Source of the DNA: JBBRNH01 sp038230415 | GTDB taxonomy: Bacteria; Bacteroidota; Bacteroidia; Cytophagales; Spirosomataceae | Length of the DNA stretch: 40,911 nucleotides | Direction: 5' to 3' | Assembly: GCA_038230415.1 (NCBI GenBank) | Contig: JBBRNH010000045.1 | Coordinates: 1 to 40,911, forward strand | Shown: positions 6,840 to 14,166 of the stretch, piece after piece | Position numbering within the stretch: position 1 is the first letter of the stretch | How the letters are laid out: each line of letters opens with the position of its first letter | Position numbers and translations under genes: made by a program | The notes under the pieces: generated by a model | The model's input: the letters and a program-made list of their open reading frames with translations, nothing else | Told to the model about the DNA's origin: nothing | The model's database searches: none

Positions 6840-8855
6840 TTACATCACTTCCGGCTCAACGGCTTCGGGCAGGACTGTTTTACCGATGTGTTCCTTAATC
6901 TCTTCACCGCGCCGACGATAGGCTTGCAGGTTGGTGTCATTGCCAAACGGACGCGGGCCAAGCAGCCGCTCCAGATCAGCCTGAAACAACACTTCTTTCA
7001 GGAGTAAATCGCGGGCAATCAACTCTAAACCAGCGCGTTGTGCGGTCAGCATGGCTTTGGTTCGTTGATACGAAATATCCACAATTTTCCGAACCTCATC
7101 GTCAATCTGCCGGGCGGTTTCTTCTGAATACGGCTTGTTGAACGAGTACTCTGACTGCTTCGAGTCATAAAACGAGACGTTGCCGATCTTGTCGTTCATA
7201 CCATACATCGTCACCATGCTGTATGCTAATTTGGTGATGCGTTCGAGGTCGCTGAGTGCGCCGGTCGAGACTTTGCCAAACACGATGTCTTCGGCAGCGC
7301 GGCCACCGAGGGTCATGCACATCTCGTCCATGAGCTGTTCGGCGCGGTACAGATACTGCTCTTTCGGCAAATACTGGGCGTATCCCAATGCGGCTACACC
7401 ACGCGGCACAATGCTCACTTTCACAAGCGGATCGGCGTGTTCGAGAAACCAGCCCGTCACGGCGTGTCCGGCTTCGTGGTAGGCCACAATTTCTTTTTCC
7501 TGGGGCGAGATGATTTTATTTTTCTTCTCTAAACCGCCAATCGCACGGTCCATTGCATCCTGAAAATCCTGCATTTCCACAAATTCTTTGTCATGCCGGG
7601 CGGCAATCAGGGCGGCTTCGTTGCAAACGTTGGCGATTTCGGCCCCGGCAAAGCCGGGAGTCTGAGCGGCCAGATCATCGGGCGACACATCGGGGCCGAG
7701 CTTGATGGGCTTCAGGTGAACCTTGAAAATTGCCTCGCGGCCCACAATATCGGGTTTGTCAATGCTCACCTGCCGGTCAAACCGACCGGGGCGCAGCAGG
7801 GCCGCATCCAGCACGTCGGGGCGGTTGGTAGCGGCCAGGATAATCACGCCCGAATCGGTCGCAAAGCCGTCCATCTCCACCAACAACGAGTTCAGCGTAT
7901 TTTCGCGTTCGTCGTTTGAGCCGGGCATTCCACCCCGCCCACGCGACCGGCCAACGGCATCAATCTCGTCAATAAAAATGATGCAGGGTGCTTTTTCTTT
8001 AGCCTGTTTGAAGAGGTCACGCACACGGGCCGCACCCACGCCGACGAACATTTCGACAAAATCGGACCCCGACAGCGAGAAGAACGGAACGCCCGCTTCG
8101 CCCGCTACGGCCTTCGCCAGCAACGTTTTACCCGTTCCCGGAGGGCCAACGAGCAGCGCACCTTTCGGGATTTTGGCACCGAGTTTGGTAAACTTCGAGG
8201 GGTTCTTGAGGTAATCAACGATCTCTTTTATTTCTTCCTTGGCTTCGTCGAGACCGGCTACGTCGTTAAACGTGATTTTGACTTTGGCTTCGGCATCGAA
8301 GAGCGAGGCCCGTGATTTACCGATGTTGAAAATCTGACCGCCCGGCCCACCCCCGCCCGACATCCGGCCCAGCAGGAAATACATGGCCAAGAGCATCACG
8401 ACCAAAAATCCCCACGAGCCAACCCACTGCGCCCAGTCGCCCCGCGTTTCAAAGCGATATTCGATGCGCTCATTGTCGGGAATGCCGGTCTGTAGCCGGT
8501 CGAGGTCGGCCTTGAATGAGTCAACCGAGCCAATCTGAAAGGCATAGTGCGGGCCGGTCGGCGAACTGAAATACGGCTTGTCGTTCGACAGGTTTTTGTA
8601 TTTGCTGCTTTGGAGGGCCTGCGGGCTGAGGGTGACTTCGGCCACTTTGTCGTTGACCACCACCACCTCGGCTATCTCGCGGTCTTTGACCATCTTCTCG
8701 AAGCGTTTCGGAGAGATTTCGCGGACGGAGCTGCTGCGGCTGAAGAACGTAATTCCAAGAATGGCCGCGATTAACAGGGCCACGATCCAGCCCTGAAAAT
8801 TAGGACGGCGCGACCCACGCGGAGAGAGCGGGTTTCTATTGTTATTGTCTGGCAT
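6840..8855 (-). CDS. ftsH: ATP-dependent zinc metalloprotease FtsH
   Basis: A 671-residue inner-membrane AAA protease that extracts and degrades membrane and short-lived proteins as a hexamer. It has TM1 at about 22-38, a periplasmic domain, TM2 at about 146-163, Walker A GPPGTGKT (237-244), Walker B IIFIDE (292-297), an SRH with NRPDVLDAALLRPGRFDR, the zinc motif HEAGH (460-464) and the third ligand D536. The start at 8855 (MPDNNN) was chosen since TM1 follows at the usual distance; an in-frame upstream extension of 50 residues looks non-coding. It follows rsfS by 173 bases on the same strand. Confidence 0.97.
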   Translation of the reverse strand: MPDNNNRNPLSPRGSRRPNFQGWIVALLIAAILGITFFSRSSSVREISPKRFEKMVKDREIAEVVVVNDKVAEVTLSPQALQSSKYKNLSNDKPYFSSPTGPHYAFQIGSVDSFKADLDRLQTGIPDNERIEYRFETRGDWAQWVGSWGFLVVMLLAMYFLLGRMSGGGGPGGQIFNIGKSRASLFDAEAKVKITFNDVAGLDEAKEEIKEIVDYLKNPSKFTKLGAKIPKGALLVGPPGTGKTLLAKAVAGEAGVPFFSLSGSDFVEMFVGVGAARVRDLFKQAKEKAPCIIFIDEIDAVGRSRGRGGMPGSNDERENTLNSLLVEMDGFATDSGVIILAATNRPDVLDAALLRPGRFDRQVSIDKPDIVGREAIFKVHLKPIKLGPDVSPDDLAAQTPGFAGAEIANVCNEAALIAARHDKEFVEMQDFQDAMDRAIGGLEKKNKIISPQEKEIVAYHEAGHAVTGWFLEHADPLVKVSIVPRGVAALGYAQYLPKEQYLYRAEQLMDEMCMTLGGRAAEDIVFGKVSTGALSDLERITKLAYSMVTMYGMNDKIGNVSFYDSKQSEYSFNKPYSEETARQIDDEVRKIVDISYQRTKAMLTAQRAGLELIARDLLLKEVLFQADLERLLGPRPFGNDTNLQAYRRRGEEIKEHIGKTVLPEAVEPEVM

Positions 8856-9028
8856 TTTTTGGGAGACGATGTAGGTTAAACAGTTTCCGGGTTTGGTTTT
8901 CGACAATCTCAGCCTCAACCCGAAAACAAACGGCAATGGAGCAATTAAACTATGTGCAGGGGTAACACGGGCGAACAAGCTAATGTTTCTTTCCCCAACG
9001 GGCAATGATAAACGGGACTATTCCGGGA

Positions 9029-9457
9029 TTAACGGGGTATTTCGGAGGCCGCGAAGTCATCGGCGATGTACTTGATTTCGGCATCGCCCCAGAGTTGTTC
9101 GAGGTCGTAAAACGTTCGGCGTTCTTTATTGAAAATGTGGGCAATCACGTCCACATAATCCACTAAGATCCATTCGCGGTTGGCACGCCCCTCCTGATGC
9201 CAGGGGTTTTGCTGACTGCCTTTCCAGACTTCTTCTTCTACCGAACTGGCAATGGCATCAATTTGCGTGTCTGAATTGCCGGAGCCGATCACAAAAAAGT
9301 CACAGATCGCGTTTTTCACCCGGCGCAGGTCCATCACCACCACTTCCTGGGCCTTCTTTTCCAACATTCCTTTCACAATCAGGTCGCGCAGGGCTTCTGC
9401 CGTAACGTCGTTGTTGGGTTGTGCCGTTGTCTTTTGAACGGCGTTGGTCATTGTCAT
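9029..9457 (-). CDS. rsfS: Ribosomal silencing factor RsfS
   Basis: A 142-residue member of the RsfS/Iojap/DUF143 family, which binds uL14 on the large ribosomal subunit and blocks subunit joining in stationary phase or starvation. Typical residues are VVVMDLRRVKNAICDFFVIGSGNSDTQIDAIA, WILVDYVDVIAHIFN and the RRTFYDLEQLWGDA ending. The extra N-terminal stretch of about 18 residues is polar. An alternative start two codons later is possible. The order rsfS-ftsH beside birA is common in Bacteroidetes (from memory). Confidence 0.95.
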   Translation of the reverse strand: MTMTNAVQKTTAQPNNDVTAEALRDLIVKGMLEKKAQEVVVMDLRRVKNAICDFFVIGSGNSDTQIDAIASSVEEEVWKGSQQNPWHQEGRANREWILVDYVDVIAHIFNKERRTFYDLEQLWGDAEIKYIADDFAASEIPR

Positions 9458-9591
9458 GCGTATCTGTTGAAATTGTATAGTCGTTTGAGGTGTAGCGTCT
9501 ACCGTTTAAAGACTACTTACGCTACAACAAACTTTAGACGTTATACCGTAAACCGTAAACGATATGTCTTGCTTCTAAACTGAACAAAACA

Positions 9592-10362
9592 TTGTACAAA
9601 ATCCATCCCAAAACGTTGTTTGTCGGGCAAAAACTTATCTATCTGCCAAGCTGTCAGTCAACCAACGACGAAGCCGCCCGCGTCATTGCCACTAATGATG
9701 CCGTTGAGGGCCTTTTTGTTGTGACTGACCGGCAAACGGCGGGCCGGGGGCAGCGCGGCAATGTATGGCGGGCCGAAGCCGGTCAAAACCTGACCACCTC
9801 GCTCGTGCTGACTCCGTCGTTTCTGGCTCCTACCGAACAGTTCTGGCTGACCATTGCCGTTTCGCTCGGTGTGACCGACGCATTGGCTGTATTACTGCCC
9901 GCCGATGCCCGGCTCCGCATCAAATGGCCGAACGATATTTTTCTGGATGACCGTAAGCTCGGCGGGATACTCATCGAAAACACGGTGCAGGGGTCACGCA
10001 TAGTCTGGTCGGTGGTGGGCATGGGCCTGAACATCAACCAAACCGAGTTTGAGCACCCAACGGCCACCTCGCTGCAAAGCCGCGCCCCGCTGCCCGATGG
10101 CTATGACCTGCCCGGTTTGCTGGCCGGGCTGGCCGAACGCATCGAAGGGCGGTATCTGCAACTCCGCGCCAACCACCGGATCGGCTTGCAGACCGATTAC
10201 CTCGCCCGGCTGTTTCGCTACCACGAAGAACACTGGTTTTCGGCTGATAATCAACGCTTTCGGGGCATAATCACCGGCGTTGACGAAGCCGGACGGTTGC
10301 AGGTATTGGTGAACGGCACCGTGCAGGGTTTTGGTTTCAAGGAGATTGCGTTTGCCGTGTAA
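9592..10362 (+). CDS. birA: Biotin--[acetyl-CoA-carboxylase] ligase
   Basis: A 256-residue enzyme that activates biotin with ATP and attaches it to carrier domains of carboxylases. Visible motifs are the biotinyl-AMP loop GRGQRG (51-56), KWPND (111-115) and RKLGGILIE (121-129), and a small C-terminal domain. It lacks the N-terminal helix-turn-helix of E. coli BirA, so it is probably a ligase only and not a repressor. The start is a TTG codon at 9592; no in-frame ATG precedes the conserved core. It may serve the carboxylase whose carboxyltransferase subunit lies at 23.2-24.8 kb. Confidence 0.95.
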   Translation: MYKIHPKTLFVGQKLIYLPSCQSTNDEAARVIATNDAVEGLFVVTDRQTAGRGQRGNVWRAEAGQNLTTSLVLTPSFLAPTEQFWLTIAVSLGVTDALAVLLPADARLRIKWPNDIFLDDRKLGGILIENTVQGSRIVWSVVGMGLNINQTEFEHPTATSLQSRAPLPDGYDLPGLLAGLAERIEGRYLQLRANHRIGLQTDYLARLFRYHEEHWFSADNQRFRGIITGVDEAGRLQVLVNGTVQGFGFKEIAFAV

Positions 10363-10385
10363 AGGCACAAGCCGGGGCTTTGTTT

Positions 10386-10393
10386 TATCTTTG
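10386..10393 (+). promoter_or_regulatory. Putative -7 box, leaderless spacing
   Basis: TATCTTTG matches TAnnTTTG and ends only five bases before the ATG at 10399. Transcription would start at or next to the start codon. No -33 element is obvious. Confidence 0.45.
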
Positions 10394-10398
10394 CTTAC

Positions 10399-11049
10399 AT
10401 GAATCGTTTTTTCTTCCCGTTTTTTCTTTTGCTGGCCGGGCCGGTTGCGCTGTGCCAGTCCGTTGATTTATCGGTTGATGACCACCTCGAACCCGAAGTG
10501 AGCTACATCACCGACATGAACCATAACAACGAATATTACCCCGCCGTGCGCGAGACGTTGCTGGGTCAGATCAGCGACAGCCCCCTGGCCCGCGTGGTGG
10601 TGCTGCCAACCATTGCGCCCGAATATGCCGTATCAGTGGAGCAGAACCGCAAAACCCAGCAGTGTGTGATGGTCTGGGCGGTGGCAAAGCGCAGTATCCT
10701 TAACGACGATACCCGCGAAGACATCCCGGCAACGGTAACGCGGGTGCCGGTGCCGCTCGAACTGGCCCAGAAACTGAGTGCGTTATTTCGGGCCGGCACG
10801 GCGCAGGTCGGATACCTCAAAAATAAAGTCTGGGGAACCGACGGCACCACCTATCACTATTCGGCCTTTGCCGTTGGTGATGGTATCCGGGCGGGCTATT
10901 GCTGGGCACCCCGCTCTGGCAGCAAGATGCACGGGCTGGTGCAGATTGCGGATTTGATGCTGAATTTCGTGAAGCAAAACGGTAGCCCGGCTGCGGCCCA
11001 AACCTTATCTGCCCGCTGCGACGCGCTCTTTAAACGCCTGAAGCCGTGA
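10399..11049 (+). CDS. Exported protein of unknown function
   Basis: A 216-residue protein starting with a signal peptide (MNRFFFPFFLLLAGPVALCQ, cleavage near residue 20). I recognise no family. The mature part is mixed alpha/beta with motifs VVVLPTIAPEYAVSV, VMVWAVAKRSI and TTYHYSAFAVGDGIRAGYCWAPRSGSKM, and three Cys after the signal (in TQQCVM, AGYCWA and SARCDA). It is probably periplasmic. Its last codon overlaps the GTG start of the transporter gene (GTGA), so the two are translated together. Confidence 0.75.
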   Translation: MNRFFFPFFLLLAGPVALCQSVDLSVDDHLEPEVSYITDMNHNNEYYPAVRETLLGQISDSPLARVVVLPTIAPEYAVSVEQNRKTQQCVMVWAVAKRSILNDDTREDIPATVTRVPVPLELAQKLSALFRAGTAQVGYLKNKVWGTDGTTYHYSAFAVGDGIRAGYCWAPRSGSKMHGLVQIADLMLNFVKQNGSPAAAQTLSARCDALFKRLKP

Positions 11050-11489
11050 GTTTTCTCTACTACCTATTTGCTTTTTTGACCGGCCTTGCCAACAGCACAC
11101 AGTCGGGCGTGAATTCGCAACTGCGGCAGGGGCTACAAAACCCGTTGCTGGCGGCTATCGGCTCGTTTACGGTTGGGTTCACGGCCCTGATCCTGATGCA
11201 GGTGGCGGTGGGTAGCCCGGCTCCGTCGCTCGATACGATCCGGCAGATTAGCTGGTGGAAATGGACGGGCGGGCTGCTGGGGGCGTTTTATGTGATGACG
11301 GTGATTATTACCGTACCCAAAATCGGCCCGGCCAATATGCTCAGTCTGAGCGTAGCGGGGCAACTGTTGGCTGCCGTCTTGCTCGATCATTTTGGGTTAC
11401 TGGGCTTTCCACTGCACCCGGCCAACGCCTGGCGCATTCTCGGTATCACTCTCATTATTGCCGGGGTGGTGCTGGTAGTTAGAAATTGA
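11046..11489 (+). CDS. YdcZ-type (DMT superfamily) membrane transporter
   Basis: A 147-residue membrane protein of the DUF606/YdcZ family, half-size relatives of the drug/metabolite transporters with about five helices. Visible are the helix starting FLYYLFAFLTGLANSTQSGVNSQLR, a GSFTVGFTAL helix, WWKWTGGLLGAFYVMTVI, PKIGPANMLSLSVAGQLLAAVLLDHFGL, and the final LGITLIIAGVVLVV. The start is GTG, overlapping the previous stop by four bases. Substrate unknown; the coupling to an exported protein is the only functional clue. Confidence 0.85.
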   Translation: MSFLYYLFAFLTGLANSTQSGVNSQLRQGLQNPLLAAIGSFTVGFTALILMQVAVGSPAPSLDTIRQISWWKWTGGLLGAFYVMTVIITVPKIGPANMLSLSVAGQLLAAVLLDHFGLLGFPLHPANAWRILGITLIIAGVVLVVRN

Positions 11490-11565
11490 GTGGCGAGTGG
11501 CAAGGGGTTGGTGGCAAGTGCTTCGCCCGGTAGGACTCGCCACTAATCACTTGCCACTCGCCACT
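11489..11565. repeat. Family B palindromic repeat, copy 1
   Basis: Perfect 16-bp arms 11489-11504 and 11550-11565 (AGTGGCGAGTGGCAAG) flank a core AGTGCTTCGCCCGG followed by CCACTAATCAC that recurs at 23154-23219. The right arm contains part of the stop codon of the convergent Lrp gene. Confidence 0.8.
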
Positions 11566-12025
11566 ATAAAGGAACAACGGTGGTGCTTTTGATTTCGGCC
11601 ATCACAAAAAAACTGCTGATGTGCAGAATACCGGGAATCACCGACAGCCGCTCCTGGTAAAATCGATTGTAGGTCTCCATATCCCGAATCACAATCTTGA
11701 CCAAATAATCGAACGGTCCCGACACTAAGTTACATTCCAGCACTTCGGGCAGGGCGGCAAGGGCGGTGTTTACCTCGTGAAACGTGTCGCGGGTTTGCTT
11801 GTCGAGCGTGACCTGGCAAAAGACGGTGAGCAGATTACCGAGTTTTTTCTTGTCGATCAGCGTCACATAGCGCGTAATAAACCCTTCGCGTTCGAGCCGT
11901 TTGATGCGCTCGTGAACGGGGGTTTTGGACAAAGCCACCTGCAACCCGATTTCCTGCATGGTGAGCTGGGCATTTTCCTGCAAGAGGGTCAGAATATGAC
12001 GGTCGGCGCGGTCTAATCCATCCAT
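11564..12025 (-). CDS. Lrp/AsnC family transcriptional regulator
   Basis: A 153-residue regulator with an N-terminal helix-turn-helix (about 4-50; DRADRHILTLLQENAQLTMQEIGLQVALSKTPVHERIKRLEREG) and a C-terminal RAM domain (about 65-145) that in the family binds amino acids and forms octamers. It is divergent from alanine dehydrogenase, matching known cases where an Lrp-type protein controls ald in response to alanine or leucine. A dyad at 12096-12118 between the two genes is a plausible operator. Regulation of ald is inferred from this arrangement. Confidence 0.92.
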   Translation of the reverse strand: MDGLDRADRHILTLLQENAQLTMQEIGLQVALSKTPVHERIKRLEREGFITRYVTLIDKKKLGNLLTVFCQVTLDKQTRDTFHEVNTALAALPEVLECNLVSGPFDYLVKIVIRDMETYNRFYQERLSVIPGILHISSFFVMAEIKSTTVVPL

Positions 12026-12095
12026 AGAAACTGGTTTTTGGATAAAGCCGCCAATAACCCGGATTCTACCGAATTATTTCCTGATAACGCTATTA

Positions 12096-12118
12096 TTTAT
12101 GGTGATAATTCCCATAAA
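12096..12118. promoter_or_regulatory. Candidate Lrp-type operator between lrp and ald
   Basis: TTTATGG (12096-12102) and CCATAAA (12112-12118) form a perfect 7-bp dyad with a 9-bp AT-rich spacer. It lies about 35 bases upstream of the ald -7 box, where an activator or repressor could act on both divergent genes. Confidence 0.45.
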
Positions 12119-12152
12119 CCGTAATGTGCTTAGGTCAGAGTTCCGGTCAGTT

Positions 12153-12160
12153 TATATTTG
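12153..12160 (+). promoter_or_regulatory. Putative -7 box of ald
   Basis: TATATTTG is a perfect TAnnTTTG match, giving a leader of about 30 nt before the ATG at 12198. The -33 region has no clear TTTG, consistent with an activated promoter. Confidence 0.55.
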
Positions 12161-12197
12161 CAGTCAATCGTAAATCAATCTAAACCAACAAACAATC

Positions 12198-13328
12198 ATG
12201 GTTATCGGTGTTCCCAAAGAGATAAAAAATAACGAAAACCGGGTGGCCCTCACTCCGGCGGGTGTGACGGAGTTTCGCAAGCACGGCCACACCGTGTATG
12301 TGCAGGTGAACGCGGGCGAAGGCAGTGGTCTCGACGATGCCGAATACATTAAAGCCGGGGCCACCATGCTGCCCACCATCGAAGAAATCTACCGCATTGC
12401 CGAGATGATTATCAAGGTCAAAGAACCGATTGCGTCAGAATATGACCTCATCAAAGAAGACCAACTGCTGTTCACCTACTTTCACTTTGCATCGTCGGAA
12501 GAACTGACCCACGCCATGATCGAGCGCAGGGCGGTGTGTTTAGCCTATGAAACGGTCGAAAAAACCGACCGCAGCCTGCCCCTGCTCGTGCCAATGTCAG
12601 AAGTGGCGGGCCGCATGGCGATTCAGGAAGGGGCCAAATACCTCGAAAAAACGTTCAAAGGGCGCGGTATCCTGCTCGGTGGGGTGCCGGGCGTGAAACC
12701 GGCGCGGGTGCTGGTGTTGGGCGGGGGCATTGTGGGAACGCAGGCCGCCAAGATGGCCGCCGGGCTGGGGGCGCGGGTCACGATTATGGACGTGAGCCTG
12801 CCCCGGCTGCGGTATCTGTCAGACATTATGCCGCCGAACGTGCAGACCATGATGTCGAACGAGTACAACATCCGCGAAGAAATCCAGTACTCTGACCTCA
12901 TCATCGGGGCGGTGTTGATTCCCGGCGCGAAGGCTCCGCACCTCATCACGCGGGAGATGCTCAAACTTATGCGGCCCGGCACGGTGCTGGTTGACGTGGC
13001 CGTTGATCAGGGCGGCTGCATCGAAACCTGCACCCCCACCACCCACGAAGACCCCACCTTCATCATTGACGACGTGGTGCATTACTGCGTGGCGAATATG
13101 CCCGGTGCCGTGCCGTACACCTCGACCGTTGCCCTCACCAACGCCACGTTGCCGTATGCGCTGCAACTCGCCGACAAAGGCTGGCAACGCGCCTGCCGCG
13201 AGAACGCCGAACTGCGCGTGGGCCTGAACGTGGTGAATGGCAGCGTGGTGTATCGGGGCGTGGCCGAAGCCTGGGGTCTCGAACTCGCCGACGTAAACGA
13301 GATGCTGCGCGAGGAAATGCTGGCGTAA
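12198..13328 (+). CDS. ald: Alanine dehydrogenase
   Basis: A 376-residue cytosolic enzyme that reversibly deaminates L-alanine to pyruvate and ammonia with NAD+. It matches the family end to end: N-terminal MVIGVPKEIKNNENRVALTP with R15, K75 in KVKEP and H96 in FTYFHFA (both positions equal those known from mycobacterial Ald), the Rossmann motif LVLGGGIVGTQAA, then VDVAVDQGGCIET and the C-terminal NMPGAVPYTSTVALTNATLPY. It is divergent from an Lrp/AsnC regulator and followed by a strong terminator, so it is monocistronic. Confidence 0.97.
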   Translation: MVIGVPKEIKNNENRVALTPAGVTEFRKHGHTVYVQVNAGEGSGLDDAEYIKAGATMLPTIEEIYRIAEMIIKVKEPIASEYDLIKEDQLLFTYFHFASSEELTHAMIERRAVCLAYETVEKTDRSLPLLVPMSEVAGRMAIQEGAKYLEKTFKGRGILLGGVPGVKPARVLVLGGGIVGTQAAKMAAGLGARVTIMDVSLPRLRYLSDIMPPNVQTMMSNEYNIREEIQYSDLIIGAVLIPGAKAPHLITREMLKLMRPGTVLVDVAVDQGGCIETCTPTTHEDPTFIIDDVVHYCVANMPGAVPYTSTVALTNATLPYALQLADKGWQRACRENAELRVGLNVVNGSVVYRGVAEAWGLELADVNEMLREEMLA

Positions 13329-13370
13329 GCAGCGCGGGTGGAAACCCGCCCCGATGCAGCATAACCAACA

Positions 13371-13402
13371 AGCCTGACCATCATTGGTCAGGCTTTGTTT
13401 GT
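13371..13402 (+). terminator. Rho-independent terminator of ald
   Basis: A perfect 10-bp stem AGCCTGACCA/TGGTCAGGCT (13371-13380, 13385-13394) with a 4-nt loop is followed by TTGTTTGT. A smaller hairpin GCGGGT/ACCCGC lies just upstream at 13334-13348. Confidence 0.85.
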
Positions 13403-13409
13403 GTGGGAT

Positions 13410-14138
13410 TTAATACAGTTTCTTGAACCGATACTTAGCCGAAAGAAATAGCCCCTGATTCATCCGCGAAACACTGGGCGTAAGCCCAATAAGTGTGAAG
13501 CCGGGGTCATAACGCAGAAACTCCATTTCTCGACCCATGTACTGGTAGGTCAACTCTATGGCTATGTGTCGGCCAACTGACATACCTATCCCAGCCAATA
13601 GAGGAAATTGATAGCGGGGTAAGCGACCGCGAGCAAGATTACCACGATCAAGAATAGTGAACGGAACATTGTACTTTCTGAATCCAACCAGATCAATTTC
13701 TACCGAATGTAAATAACCTGCTATAACTCCTGCCAAAACATAGAATGATTGTGGACGAGAACTAAATTGGTAACGTAACTGAAGCGGCACCTGAATACGC
13801 CGGGCAGAATTGTAAATGGGCTTGGGCTTTACTTCCCACATTGGGTTACCATTATCAAAAGAGCGTTGAACTTCATCTTTCATGGCTTGGTACTCCAGCC
13901 CTGCATCTATCCCGAAATGAGAAGACAGGCGGTAACTTACTTGTGCACCAACCAGTATGCCCCGGTTAGGGGTGAATTGTTCTCTGAATCCTTTATCAAT
14001 TGAGTACGGTGAATCGCGGGTTTCCCAAATGCCCGTCCAGCCTGCCCCCGCTTTTAGGGCTACATTCCAACGCGGTTGTGCGGCTAATTGGCAAATGGAT
14101 AGACACAAAAAGGTCAGGCAACAAAGCAGCAGTCTCAT
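13410..14138 (-). CDS. Outer-membrane beta-barrel protein
   Basis: A 242-residue protein with a signal peptide (MRLLLCCLTFLCLSICQLAA, cleavage before QPRW) and alternating hydrophobic strands ending in an aromatic residue: GILVGAQVSYRLSSHFGIDAGLEYQ, RIQVPLQLRYQF, SFYVLAGVIAGYLHSV, HIAIELTYQYMG and the final GLFLSAKYRFKKLY. This fits the PorT/OmpW-like eight-stranded barrels common in Bacteroidetes. It starts 28 bases after the protease stop on the same strand, so the two are probably one transcript. No specific ligand can be named. Confidence 0.8.
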   Translation of the reverse strand: MRLLLCCLTFLCLSICQLAAQPRWNVALKAGAGWTGIWETRDSPYSIDKGFREQFTPNRGILVGAQVSYRLSSHFGIDAGLEYQAMKDEVQRSFDNGNPMWEVKPKPIYNSARRIQVPLQLRYQFSSRPQSFYVLAGVIAGYLHSVEIDLVGFRKYNVPFTILDRGNLARGRLPRYQFPLLAGIGMSVGRHIAIELTYQYMGREMEFLRYDPGFTLIGLTPSVSRMNQGLFLSAKYRFKKLY

Positions 14139-14166
14139 AGTTTCAGCAGGTTAAAGTGATGTTGTT

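Noticed and set aside
8856..9005. Upstream extension of FtsH by 50 residues
   Set aside because: The extension lacks family similarity, and the normal FtsH N-terminus with its first membrane helix starts at the Met at 8855.
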